Below are positions 26,220 to 34,465 of a stretch of 64,000 nucleotides of DNA, piece after piece. The notes beneath the pieces are model-generated. The model made no database searches. It was not told the origin of the DNA and saw nothing but the letters and a program-made list of their open reading frames with translations. Numbering within the stretch: position 1 is the stretch's first letter; every line of letters begins with the position of its first letter. The position numbers were made by a program, and so were the translations under genes. Source of the stretch: JBCBSZ01 sp039185015 (GTDB lineage Bacteria; Actinomycetota; Acidimicrobiia; Acidimicrobiales; Poriferisodalaceae); assembly GCA_039185015.1 (NCBI GenBank), contig JBCDAU010000001.1:62001-126000 (forward strand). Direction: 5' to 3'.

Positions 26220-26810
26220 TCAGCTGTCGAAATAGATCGGGCGGAGGTCGGCTCGGCGGCGTTTGGTGGCCGCCAGCGTCGGGTTGAGGTTGCGCCCCGG
26301 ATCATCGGTGCGAACGTCGATCGCGCCGAGGTCGGTCCATCCGAGCTCGGGCACGTGGGAGACCTCGAGGACCTCGTCGGCGGTCTGCGGTGGCCCGGGG
26401 ACCGCAGGGTCCGGCCGGACGACGTCGTTGCCGGGCACGTGGATCGCCAGGGGTTCACCGCCGTCGGTCCAGCCCTCCAGGAGGTCGTTGGCGTCGTCCG
26501 CTCGGACGAGGTGGTAGCCGTCGTGCGTCGGCGACGGACCGGAGACGGCCACCACCCGGCCGATCTCGAGGAGCCAGTAGGCGAGGTTGTGGAACTCCCA
26601 CGGGTGGACGCCGTCGACCTGGAGGTCGAGGCGGATCCAGGGACCGCTGCCCCGGAGGTCGACCTCGATCGTCCGTGCTCGCCGCCCCATGATCCCGGCG
26701 TAGCCCTCGACGTGCGGCGTGAGGGCGGCTCGGTCCGCTTCGACGTAGATCGTCCGCGCGACGGCCGGATGGACGATCGGCTCCGGCTTGGAACGTCGGA
26801 AGAACCCCAT
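26220..26810 (-). CDS. Hypothetical protein
   Basis: 196 residues from ATG at 26810 (MGFFRRSKPEP); the 21-residue upstream extension to 26873 is Arg-rich and unlikely. Soluble, no signal or membrane helix. Visible segments: IYVEADRAALTPHVEGYAG, IEVDLRGSGPWIRLDLQVDG, EFHNLAYWLLEIG, LEVSHVPELGW. I do not recognise a family. It converges on the P450 gene with only 2 nt between stops. Confidence 0.7.
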   Translation of the reverse strand: MGFFRRSKPEPIVHPAVARTIYVEADRAALTPHVEGYAGIMGRRARTIEVDLRGSGPWIRLDLQVDGVHPWEFHNLAYWLLEIGRVVAVSGPSPTHDGYHLVRADDANDLLEGWTDGGEPLAIHVPGNDVVRPDPAVPGPPQTADEVLEVSHVPELGWTDLGAIDVRTDDPGRNLNPTLAATKRRRADLRPIYFDS

Positions 26811-26904
26811 GTGAGAACCAACGGCACGTCGAGCTCGGACTTGAGCCGGTGCGGTGCTCCGGGGCCGGCGCAACTAGCGTCGTCGGTCCGGGGAGGAGGG
26901 GTCC

Positions 26905-27690
26905 GTGTCCGACGGCCGTTTTCGTGATCGCGCCTACGTGGTGACCGGTGGCGCGTCAGGGATCGGGCGAGCCACCGTCGAGCGGCTGGTCGCCGAGGGT
27001 GCCGGCGTCGTCGCCGTCGACCTCGACGCGACCCGGTTCGACTGGGCCGACGACCTCCACGCCGTCGAGGTCGTGGAGGGATCCGTGGCAGACGAGGCGG
27101 TCAACGCCGCCGCCGTCGACGCAGCGACCGATCGATGGGGTCGCCTCGACGGCATCGTCTGCAACGCCGGCGTCACCGGCACCCCGCCACTCGACGGCGA
27201 CCTCGCCCCATTCGACCGGACCATGGAGATCAACGTCCGCGCCGTCGTGCTCGGCATCCGTGCGGCCGTCCCGCAGCTGCGGGTGTCCGGCGGCGGCTCG
27301 ATCGTGGCGATCGCCTCGACGTCGGGCATGCGTGGCGACCCGGCGATGTGGGCCTACAACGCCTCGAAGGGTGCTGTGATCAACCTCGTGCGCGGCATGG
27401 CGGTCGATCTCGCCCATGAGCGCATCCGGGTCAACGCCGTGTGCCCCGGCCCGACTCGAACCGGCATGACCACGGGCCTGATCGAGGGAGCGCCCGTGGT
27501 CGGCGATGCGATCGTGCGCCGGGTTCCGATGCAGCGATGGGGCGAGTCGTCCGAGCTCGCCGCGGTCGTCGCCTTCGCCCTGTCCGACGACGCCAGCTTC
27601 GTCACCGGTGCCGTCATCCCCGTCGACGGCGGCGTCACCGCCTCGACCGGCCAGTTCGCCCCACCAGGATCCGAGGAGTCCCTCCGATGA
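26905..27690 (+). CDS. SDR-family oxidoreductase
   Basis: 261 residues from GTG with GAGGAGGGG upstream. Classical SDR: TGGASGIGRATVERL, VDLDATR (Asp favours NAD), CNAGVTG, Ser in AIASTSG, YNASKGA, and SDDASFVTGAVIPVDGG at the C-terminus. First gene of a three-gene operon with PPOX-type and SnoaL-type genes, joined by 4-nt overlaps. Substrate unknown. Confidence 0.9.
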   Translation: MSDGRFRDRAYVVTGGASGIGRATVERLVAEGAGVVAVDLDATRFDWADDLHAVEVVEGSVADEAVNAAAVDAATDRWGRLDGIVCNAGVTGTPPLDGDLAPFDRTMEINVRAVVLGIRAAVPQLRVSGGGSIVAIASTSGMRGDPAMWAYNASKGAVINLVRGMAVDLAHERIRVNAVCPGPTRTGMTTGLIEGAPVVGDAIVRRVPMQRWGESSELAAVVAFALSDDASFVTGAVIPVDGGVTASTGQFAPPGSEESLR

Positions 27691-28217
27691 CCGATCAGCA
27701 CATCTCCGACTACGAGGACGTCACCGTCTACACCCTCGAAGACGAGGACGAGCTCGAGATGCTCGATCTCCAGAACGAGCTCACGTTCATGTGGGCCAAC
27801 AAGGAGGGCTGGCCCGTCGGCGTGATCATGTCGTACGTCTTCCACGACGGGAGGTTCTGGCTGACGGCCTCCCGTCAGCGGGCGCGCATCTCGGCGGTGC
27901 GACGCGACCCGCGGGTGTCGGTCTGCGTGACCTCGGCCGGCACGAACATCCGGGCCGGCCGGACCGTCACCTACAAGGGCATGTGCACGATCCACGAGGA
28001 CGACGAGACGAAGGCGTGGTACTACCACGCGCTCGCCCAGAAGCTGTACGGCGCCGACGAGGAGCGCGCCCGGTACTTCGAGAAGTTCCTGGACTCGCCT
28101 CGGCGGGTCGTGCTCGAGATCGTGCCCACGGACCGCATCGGCTACGACGGCCGCAAGATGGGCGAGGCCACCCGCCAGGCGTTCGCGGCCTACAAGGCCG
28201 AGGAGGAGCAGTCGTGA
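27687..28217 (+). CDS. Pyridoxamine-5'-phosphate-oxidase-family (split-barrel) protein
   Basis: 176 residues from ATG overlapping the SDR stop. Split beta-barrel flavin/F420-binding family: FMWANKEGWPVGVIMSYVFHDGRFWLTASRQRARISAVRRDPRVSVCV, then AGRTVTYKGMCTIHED and SPRRVVLEIVPTDRIGYDGRKM. Members use FMN or F420 as cofactor; which one cannot be told. It sits between an SDR and a SnoaL-like gene, so it probably serves the same pathway. Confidence 0.85.
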   Translation: MTDQHISDYEDVTVYTLEDEDELEMLDLQNELTFMWANKEGWPVGVIMSYVFHDGRFWLTASRQRARISAVRRDPRVSVCVTSAGTNIRAGRTVTYKGMCTIHEDDETKAWYYHALAQKLYGADEERARYFEKFLDSPRRVVLEIVPTDRIGYDGRKMGEATRQAFAAYKAEEEQS

Positions 28218-28648
28218 GCAGCACCGAGGATCGTCTCGCCATCCGGGAGCTCGCCGAGCGCTACGCCGACGCGGTCTGCCGTCGCGATGCCGACGACTGG
28301 GGTGCGACGTGGGCCCCCGAGGGGGCCTGGGACCTCGGCGGGCACGTCGTCGAGGGGCGGAGCAAGCTGGTCCCGTTCTGGACCACGACCATGCAGAAGT
28401 TCCCGTTCGTCGTGCAGATCATCCACTCGGTGATCGTGGACGACGTCGACGGCGACTCGGCGACGGCCCGCTGCTGGCTCGGCGAGCAACTGACCGACGG
28501 CGATGGCAACGCCCGCTCCACCGTCGGCCACTACGTCGACGAGCTCGTGAAGATCGAGGGCCGCTGGCACTACCTGCGTCGCACCTACCAGACCGTCTCG
28601 GTCGCCGACGTCACCCTGTCGATGACCAACCCGCTGGGCAGCGACTGA
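28214..28648 (+). CDS. SnoaL-like / NTF2-fold protein
   Basis: 144 residues from GTG overlapping the PPOX-type gene by 4 nt. SnoaL-like cone fold: LAIRELAERYADAVCRRDADDWGATWAPEGAWDLGGHVVEGR, HYVDELVKIEGRWHYLRRTYQ. These small proteins are dehydratases, isomerases or cyclases, or have no catalysis; the reaction is unknown. Last gene of the SDR-PPOX-SnoaL operon. Confidence 0.85.
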   Translation: MSSTEDRLAIRELAERYADAVCRRDADDWGATWAPEGAWDLGGHVVEGRSKLVPFWTTTMQKFPFVVQIIHSVIVDDVDGDSATARCWLGEQLTDGDGNARSTVGHYVDELVKIEGRWHYLRRTYQTVSVADVTLSMTNPLGSD

Positions 28649-28701
28649 GCAGCCGGCCGCTCGGAACTCGTTCGAGCGTCGAGTCGTGACCCGTCACACT
28701 G

Positions 28702-29241
28702 ATGCGCGTGGCTTCGCTGCTCGTCGTCACCGGACCGCCCGGTGCGGGGAAGTCGACCGTGTCGGCCCTGCTCGCCGATGGAGCGGACCGGAGCGTGCTC
28801 GTCGAGGGTGACCGGTTCTTCGGTTTCCTCGCCGCGGGCGCGATCGAGCCGTGGCGCAGCGAGGCTCATCAGCAGAACCTCGTGGTCACCGAGGCGGCGG
28901 CAGTCGCGGCCGGCCGCTTCGCCTCGGAGTTCGAGACCGTCTACGAGGGCGTGCTCGGGCCGTGGTTCCTCCCGACGTTCGCTCGGGCGACAGGGCTCAG
29001 CGAGCTGGACTACGTGATCGTGTTGCCGAGCGCAGGCGCCTGCGCGGCTCGCGTCCGCAGTCGTGCGGGCCACAGCTTCACCGACGAGCACACTGCCCGC
29101 GAGCTGCACCATCAGTTCGCGACCTCGCAGATCGAGCGGCGCCACGTGCTCCGCGGCGACTTCGACCAACCTGCGGAGACGGTGTCGGCGATCCACTCGT
29201 TACGGGAGCGAGGCGTGCTCCGCTACGCGATCGACGCGTAG
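28702..29241 (+). CDS. P-loop NTPase / small-molecule kinase-like protein
   Basis: 179 residues. Walker A at the N-terminus (VVTGPPGAGKSTVSALLA), then VEGDRFFGFLAAG, which resembles the substrate-binding aspartate of gluconate/adenylylsulfate kinase-like proteins, a Walker-B-like LDYVIVLPS, and RVRSRAGHSFTDEHTARELHHQF as the lid region. A phosphotransferase of the AAA_33 type is likely; the substrate is unknown. No obvious ribosome site. Monocistronic, converging on the zinc alcohol dehydrogenase. Confidence 0.75.
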   Translation: MRVASLLVVTGPPGAGKSTVSALLADGADRSVLVEGDRFFGFLAAGAIEPWRSEAHQQNLVVTEAAAVAAGRFASEFETVYEGVLGPWFLPTFARATGLSELDYVIVLPSAGACAARVRSRAGHSFTDEHTARELHHQFATSQIERRHVLRGDFDQPAETVSAIHSLRERGVLRYAIDA

Positions 29242-29253
29242 GACCGACCTGCG

Positions 29254-30291
29254 TCAGAGCCTCGGGTCGACCAGCACCTTGGTGCGGTCGCTGCCGCCTG
29301 CGGCGAGCTCGGCGAACACACCGTCGAGCTCGGCGAGCGACGAGGTCGCATCGTGGAGCGGCGCGACGTCGAGTCGACCGTCGACGATCAGGCCGGTTGC
29401 GACCTCGAAGTCGTCGTGGGTGTAGGCCACCGCCCCCTGCACCTGGAGCTCCTTCGCGACCCACATGGCCGGGATGATCGTCGCCGGGTCGTTCGCCACG
29501 CCGACGAGGCCGAGTGTGCCGCCCCGGCGGGTCAGGTCGGCCGAGCTCTGCACCGTCGGGGCGATGCCGGCGCACTCGAAGACCACGTCGGCGAGGCGGC
29601 CTCGGCTCAGCTCCTTCACGAAGGCGACCGCGTCATCTGGCGCGACGACGTGGTCGGCGCCGACCTGCGTGGCGAGCTCGCGCCGCTGCGGGTTCGGCTC
29701 GACGACGACGGTCGTGCCCGCGCCGGCGACCCGTGCGGCGGCCAGGGTGAGCAGCCCGATGGGTCCGGCGCCGACGACGACCACGAGGTCGCCGAGCCGC
29801 AGGTTGGATCGGCGGACCGCGTGCACACAGATCGTCGTCGGCTCGAGCAGCGCGCCCTCGATCTCGCTGAGCTCGCCCGGGACCGGGACGAGGCGTCGGG
29901 CCTCGACGGCGATCGACGGGGCGAACCCACCGTGGGGCGGTGCGCCGGCGTCACGGCCGGCAGCGACGGCGAACACCGTCTCGCACCACGTCGTGTTGCC
30001 GGCCCGGCACGACTCGCAGAACCCGCACGCCGGGGGCACGGCGACGGCCACCCGATCGCCCTCGCCGATCCGACCGGTCCCGGTGCCAGCGGCGCTGACG
30101 GTGCCCGTCCACTCGTGGCCGCAGATCGCCGGCGTGTACGGCCGACCGCTCTGGTAGGCGTGGAGATCGGTGCCGCAGATCCCGCAGTAGGCGATCTCGA
30201 CGACGGCGACGCCCTCGGACGGCTCCGGGTCGTCGAACTCGACGAGATCGAGCTGCTCCTTGCCGGTCACGAGCGCTGCGGTGATGGTCAC
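29254..30291 (-). CDS. Zinc-dependent alcohol dehydrogenase (butanediol-dehydrogenase-like MDR)
   Basis: 345 residues from GTG with GGGAGAGGGG upstream. Medium-chain reductase with catalytic zinc site (YCGICGTDLH, GHEWTG), the structural zinc cysteines (PPACGFCESCRAGNTTWC), and the Rossmann motif VVGAGPIGLLTLAAA. The layout is closest to 2,3-butanediol / sorbitol dehydrogenase-type enzymes, but substrate is not predictable. Divergent from the two AhpD-like genes. Confidence 0.9.
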   Translation of the reverse strand: MTITAALVTGKEQLDLVEFDDPEPSEGVAVVEIAYCGICGTDLHAYQSGRPYTPAICGHEWTGTVSAAGTGTGRIGEGDRVAVAVPPACGFCESCRAGNTTWCETVFAVAAGRDAGAPPHGGFAPSIAVEARRLVPVPGELSEIEGALLEPTTICVHAVRRSNLRLGDLVVVVGAGPIGLLTLAAARVAGAGTTVVVEPNPQRRELATQVGADHVVAPDDAVAFVKELSRGRLADVVFECAGIAPTVQSSADLTRRGGTLGLVGVANDPATIIPAMWVAKELQVQGAVAYTHDDFEVATGLIVDGRLDVAPLHDATSSLAELDGVFAELAAGGSDRTKVLVDPRL

Positions 30292-30366
30292 GCCGGTCCC
30301 CTCTCCCTCGCCGGTCGTGCGGGCCGCACACTACCGTCGGCCTGGCGCCGAGCCGAAGGAGGCGGG

Positions 30367-30837
30367 ATGGCCGATGAGGCGACGACGTCGTGGGTGACCG
30401 GTGACCGCAGCTCGATCGATGACCTGCTCGAGCTCCGGCCCGACCTCGCCGAGCTGTGGCACCGCTTCGAGTCCGAGCTCTGGAACGATCCCCAGGTCGA
30501 TCCGGTGCTGCTCGAGCTCTGCCGGCTCCGGCTGGCGCAGGTGCACGACGCACCGGTCCTGCTCTCGCAGCGCTCGCCCCGCGCGGTCGAGGCCGGCCTG
30601 AGCGAGGAGCTGGTCGCGGCGCTGCCGAACTGGTCGTCCGACGATCGCTTCGACGCCGCCACCCGGACCGCGCTCGGTGTGACGGAGCTGTTCGTCATCG
30701 ACGTCCACTCCGTCACCGACGAGCAGATGGCCGAGCTGCTCGAGCACTTGGGTGCTCCCGGCGTGATGACGGTGACCACGGGCTTGGCGCTGTGGGACGG
30801 GATCGCCCGCTTCGAGCGCGTGCTCGGCGCCACGTAG
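30367..30837 (+). CDS. AhpD/carboxymuconolactone decarboxylase-like protein lacking the redox cysteines
   Basis: 156 residues from ATG with AAGGAGGCGGG upstream. All-alpha AhpD-like fold: DPVLLELCRLRLAQVHDAPVLL, ARA-like VEAGLSEELVAALPNW, TALGVTELFVIDVHSVTDEQMAELLEHLG, and VMTVTTGLALWDGIAR. Where AhpD proteins carry CxxC, this protein has HDAPVL, so it cannot do thiol chemistry at that site. It starts 37 nt before the selenoprotein-like AhpD gene, and the two may form a heteromer. Confidence 0.75.
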   Translation: MADEATTSWVTGDRSSIDDLLELRPDLAELWHRFESELWNDPQVDPVLLELCRLRLAQVHDAPVLLSQRSPRAVEAGLSEELVAALPNWSSDDRFDAATRTALGVTELFVIDVHSVTDEQMAELLEHLGAPGVMTVTTGLALWDGIARFERVLGAT

Positions 30838-30873
30838 GATCGACGACGACCGGTCGCGGACGAGGGGGTACCG

Positions 30874-31377
30874 ATGTCCACCACACCACGTCTCCCCATG
30901 GAGGGGAGTCGCTCGATGTTCGTCGGGCGTCCCGAGCTCGGCGAGCGGTTTCAGACGCTCTACGGGACCATGTGGCGTGAGGGTGTCGTCGATCACCCCA
31001 CCAAGGAGCTGGTGCGCATCCGCAACGCCCGGGTGACCGACTGCGGGTTCTGACGCAACGTCCGCTTCGACCTCGCCCGTGAGGCGGGGCTCGACGAGTC
31101 CACGGTCGATCTGGTCGACGACGATCACCGGGGCGCAGCGCTCGACGACCGGGCCAAGGCGGCTCTGCAACTGGCCGACCGGTGCTTCCCGGTCTCCCGG
31201 CAGCCCGACGCCGACGAGATCGCGACGCTCCGAGACGAGTTCTCCGACGAGGAGCTCGTGGAGCTCACCCTGGCCGCCGGACTGTTCGTCGGGTTCTCGA
31301 AGCTGATGATCGTCCTCGGGCTCGAACCCGAGCAGATGGACACCACCGTCCTGCAGACGCCCGCCCCACCCAGGTAG
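30874..31377 (+). CDS. AhpD-like selenoprotein (in-frame TGA = Sec60)
   Basis: 167 residues if TGA at 31051-31053 is read as selenocysteine. The frame begins MSTTPRLPMEG and contains LVRIRNARVTDC57-G-F-U60-RNVRFDLAREAGL, then DDRAKAALQLADRCFPVS and FSDEELVELTLAAGLFVGFSKLMIVLG, all typical of the AhpD/carboxymuconolactone-decarboxylase family, whose redox motif at this place is C-x-x-C. The TGA replaces exactly the second cysteine. The frame stays open for 107 codons beyond it with the same GC-rich codon use and family match. A hairpin at 31067-31094 fits a bacterial SECIS. A nonsense mutation is the alternative. Likely a peroxide- or disulfide-linked oxidoreductase in the cytoplasm. Confidence 0.8.
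31067..31094 (+). promoter_or_regulatory. Bacterial SECIS-like hairpin
   Basis: Starting 13 nt after the TGA: UCGA-CCUCGCC, loop CGUGA, GGCGGGG-(C)-UCGA. This gives 7 + 4 base pairs with one G-U and one bulged C. The apical loop starts 24 nt after the TGA and has G as its second base. Known bacterial SECIS elements have a small loop with a G in the first two positions about 16-37 nt after UGA, so it fits; folding was done by eye. Confidence 0.7.
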
Positions 31378-31413
31378 CCGCGCCCGCAGCGGCGGCCGGT
31401 ACCGTCCTCGTCG

Positions 31414-32658
31414 ATGGACACCGACGTCGTCGTCATCGGAGCCGGGCTCGCCGGACTGGCCTGCGCTCGATCGCTCCGGGACGCCGGCGTCGAGTGCGTG
31501 GTCCTGGAGGCGTCCGACGGCGTCGGTGGTCGGGTCCGCACCGACCTGATCGACGGGCACCGCGTCGACCGCGGCTTCCAGATCCTGCTCACCGGGTACC
31601 CCGAGGTCGCGCGACACGTCGATGTCGATGCCCTCGATCTGCGCATGTTCTCGCCGGGCGCTCTCGTGCGGGTCGGCGGCGAGTTCCACCGCCTCGCCGA
31701 CCCGCTCCGCGAGCCGCGCGAGCTGCTGAGCTCTGCCCGGGCGCCGATCGGGACGTGGGGCGACCGCCTCCGCGCCGCGAAGCTCGCCATCGATCTGCGA
31801 CGTACCGACGTCCCCGACCTGATGCGGGGCGACGAGCGCTCGACGCTCGCCGAGCTGGAGCGTCGTGGCTTCGGGCCGATGATCGACCGGTTCTGGCGGC
31901 CCCTGTTCGCCGGGATCCAGCTCGACCCGGAGCTCGAGGTCACCAGCCGTCGCTTCGGGGTGATCCTCAAGATGCTGCTCGAGGGTGACAGCGCCGTGCC
32001 GGCCCGCGGCATGGGCGAGCTCTCCGCCGCCGTCGCCGCCCCGCTCGACGACGGCGTCGTCCGACTCGACTCGCCCGTTGACCGACTCGACGGCACGACC
32101 GCGGTGCTCGCCGGCGGGGAGCGCGTCGCCGGCGCCCGACTGGTCGTCGCCACGGAGGGCCCGGCGGCGGCGCGGCTCCTCGGCATCGACGAGCCCGGGT
32201 CTCGCCCGGTCGGGTGCGTCTGGTTCTCGGCACCCGGGGCGCCGGTCGAGGGGCGGGCGATCGTGCTCGACGGTGACGGCACCGGTCCGGTCCGCAACCT
32301 CGCGCCCATGTCGAACGTGTCGTCCGAGTACGCACCGCCGGGTCGGTCGCTGCTGGCCGCCGCCGTGCCGAGCCCGCTCGGGGGCCCCGACGGACTCGAC
32401 GATCTCGTGGCCCCGGTGCGGGCGCAGCTTCGCTCGTGGTTCGGTGGTGAGGTCGACGCCTGGGACGTGCTCCGCGTCGACCGCATCGCCCACGGCCACC
32501 CCGACCAGCGTCCACCGACGACGCTGAAGCGCTCGGTCTCGCTCGGCGACGGCCGCTACGTCTGCGGCGACCACCGGGACACGCCGTCGATCAACGGCGC
32601 GCTGTTCTCCGGGCGGCGGTGTGGAGCCGCCGTCGCCGCCGATCTCCGGTCCGGCTGA
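31414..32658 (+). CDS. FAD-dependent amine-oxidase/desaturase-like oxidoreductase
   Basis: 414 residues. N-terminal FAD-binding Rossmann motif VVVIGAGLAGLACARSL, followed by LEASDGVGGRVRTDLIDGHRVDRGFQILLTGYP, the second dinucleotide motif of the flavin amine oxidase / phytoene desaturase / protoporphyrinogen oxidase superfamily. The C-terminal part (YVCGDHRDTPSINGALFSGRRCGAAVA) closes the FAD site. It starts 36 nt after the selenoprotein-like gene and 21 nt before an SDR gene. Substrate unknown. Confidence 0.88.
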   Translation: MDTDVVVIGAGLAGLACARSLRDAGVECVVLEASDGVGGRVRTDLIDGHRVDRGFQILLTGYPEVARHVDVDALDLRMFSPGALVRVGGEFHRLADPLREPRELLSSARAPIGTWGDRLRAAKLAIDLRRTDVPDLMRGDERSTLAELERRGFGPMIDRFWRPLFAGIQLDPELEVTSRRFGVILKMLLEGDSAVPARGMGELSAAVAAPLDDGVVRLDSPVDRLDGTTAVLAGGERVAGARLVVATEGPAAARLLGIDEPGSRPVGCVWFSAPGAPVEGRAIVLDGDGTGPVRNLAPMSNVSSEYAPPGRSLLAAAVPSPLGGPDGLDDLVAPVRAQLRSWFGGEVDAWDVLRVDRIAHGHPDQRPPTTLKRSVSLGDGRYVCGDHRDTPSINGALFSGRRCGAAVAADLRSG

Positions 32659-32679
32659 GCCGCGCGCGAAGCTGCCGCC

Positions 32680-33474
32680 ATGGGGAAGCTGGAGGGAAAG
32701 AGCGCGGTCGTCATCGGCGGCCACAGCGGGTTCGGACTCGCGGTCAGCGAGCTGTTCATCGCCGAGGGGGCGGCGGTCACGATCGCCGGCCGGCGCCGCG
32801 ACGTCATCGACGAGGTCGCCGGGCGCATCGGTGCGACCGCCGCGACCTGCGACGTCACCGACGACGATCAGGTGGCGGCGCTCGTCGCCGACCACGTGGA
32901 GCGACACGGTGGCCTCGACATTGGCATCAACTCGGCCGGGTACGCCGAGTCGATCCCCCTACGCGATCTCACCGCAGAGCAGACCCGCTCGATGATCGAA
33001 GTCCAGCTGGTCGGCGCGCTGTTCGCCATGCGCCACTGCTGCAACGCGATGGCCGACTCCGGCGGCGGCTGCTTCGTGTCCATGTCGTCGCTCACGGCCC
33101 ACAACCCCTCGAAGGGGCAGATCGCCTACGCGTCGGCGAAGAGCGGCCTCGAGTACGCCACGAAGGTCGCAGCGGTCGAGTACGGGCCGCAGCAGGTCCG
33201 GGTCAACGCGATCGGCGCCCACCTGATCGAGACGCCGATGACCGCGCCGTACTTCCAGAACCAACTGCTCCACGAGGCCATGCGGCGGGAGACGCCGATG
33301 GGCTTCCCTGGCACGGTGGAGGACATCGCCAAGGCGACGCTGTTCCTGTGCAGCGACGACGGCAGCTACGTCAGCGGCCACGTCCTGATGGTCGACGGCG
33401 CAGCCTCCACGCAGCGCCTGCCCCGCGACCAGGACTACGCCGACATCGCGACGCTCAACCCCGACCTGCTCTGA
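32680..33474 (+). CDS. SDR-family oxidoreductase
   Basis: 264 residues. Classical SDR: IGGHSGFGLAVSELF (an unusual GHSGFG cofactor loop), AGRRRDV (Arg after the second strand suggests NADP), INSAGYAESI, Ser in SMSSLTA, YASAKSG, and SDDGSYVSGHVLMVDGA. Follows the FAD oxidoreductase by 21 nt. The stop is inside the 3' end of the convergent yihY-like gene (20-nt overlap). Confidence 0.88.
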   Translation: MGKLEGKSAVVIGGHSGFGLAVSELFIAEGAAVTIAGRRRDVIDEVAGRIGATAATCDVTDDDQVAALVADHVERHGGLDIGINSAGYAESIPLRDLTAEQTRSMIEVQLVGALFAMRHCCNAMADSGGGCFVSMSSLTAHNPSKGQIAYASAKSGLEYATKVAAVEYGPQQVRVNAIGAHLIETPMTAPYFQNQLLHEAMRRETPMGFPGTVEDIAKATLFLCSDDGSYVSGHVLMVDGAASTQRLPRDQDYADIATLNPDLL

Positions 33475-34414
33475 GCCGGGAGCGGACCCGCCGCACCGCG
33501 GTGGTGGCCAGATCCTTGGCACGTTCGTCGCGCTCGCGCTGGACCGAGATGCCCGCCCGCTGGGCGAGGATCGCGTTCAGCTCGGCGCCGATGAGCAGCG
33601 ACACGATCGTCAGGTGCAACCAGGTGAGCGCGACGAGGGCGGTCGAGACGATCCCCACCACCTGGTTCGAGCCCGACGTGAGATCGACGTAGATCCCGAA
33701 GCCGATCGACAGGGCCAACCACAGGACCCCGGTCAGCACCGCTCCGGGCAGGTCCGAACGCCAGGGCGTCTCGTGGTCAGGGCCGATGTGGAAGATCAGC
33801 GTCGCCCACAGGACGAGGATGACGAACATCACCGGACCGCGAGCGAAGTCCCAGAAGTTGGCCCACTCGGAGCCGAGACCGAGCTCGGCCGCGATCGTCT
33901 CGCCGGCTCCGAACAGCGGGCCGATGACGAACGCGGCGAGCGCCAGCGCGGCCATCACCACCGTGCCGATCGACAGCCCGACGGCGGTCAGGCGCACACC
34001 CAACCAGGAGCGTCGGTCGTCGAGGTCGTAGGCGGCGTCGAGCGCGCGGATGAGGCCGGCGAACCCTCGACTCATGCCGTAGAAGGCGACGACGACGGCG
34101 GCGGTGAAGAGCCCGGCGTTCTGCCGGACGAAGAGGGAGTCGACGGTCTCGATGAGGTCCTCGTTGGCGGCGATCTCGTTGCGTACGAAGTCGGTGACCG
34201 CGACCCGGGCGTCGTCGGCGAGGTCCTGGCCGATGACGTCGCCGAGGAGGCCGAGGAACGCCGTGAGCGCCAGCACGGTGGCCGGGATGGCGAAGACCAT
34301 GAAGAAGGTGACACCGGCGGCGAGGTCGTTGACGCGGTCCTTGCTGAACTCGCGCGCCATCTCGACGACGAGGTCGAACAGCCAACGGAGTCGTCGGCGG
34401 ACGCGGGTGAGCAC
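33455..34414 (-). CDS. YihY/BrkB-family membrane protein
   Basis: 319 residues from GTG at 34414. Polytopic: N-terminal amphipathic segment, then DLAAGVTFFMVFAIPATVLALTAFLGLLG, GLFTAAVVVAFYGMSRGFAGLIRALDAAYD (the diagnostic YihY region), and further helices to NAILAQRAG. About six membrane helices. YihY proteins were once called RNase BN in error; their function is unknown. The convergent SDR overlaps its last 20 nt; murI is divergent 51 nt away. Confidence 0.87.
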   Translation of the reverse strand: MLTRVRRRLRWLFDLVVEMAREFSKDRVNDLAAGVTFFMVFAIPATVLALTAFLGLLGDVIGQDLADDARVAVTDFVRNEIAANEDLIETVDSLFVRQNAGLFTAAVVVAFYGMSRGFAGLIRALDAAYDLDDRRSWLGVRLTAVGLSIGTVVMAALALAAFVIGPLFGAGETIAAELGLGSEWANFWDFARGPVMFVILVLWATLIFHIGPDHETPWRSDLPGAVLTGVLWLALSIGFGIYVDLTSGSNQVVGIVSTALVALTWLHLTIVSLLIGAELNAILAQRAGISVQRERDERAKDLATTAVRRVRSRLRAGRG

Positions 34415-34465
34415 CGGGACAGGAAACCACGTCGACGCCGGAGTGCGTCGTAGCCTGGGCGGATC

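Noticed and set aside
30874..31053. Short 59-residue gene ending at TGA
   Set aside because: The family match and open frame continue beyond the TGA, which lies on a redox Cys position and is followed by a SECIS-like hairpin; read-through as Sec explains more than a truncated gene.
30331..32907. Long minus-strand open frame across the AhpD-like and FAD oxidoreductase genes
   Set aside because: Composition is Arg/Asp/Gly/Val-rich shadow coding with no domain, while the plus strand carries clear families.
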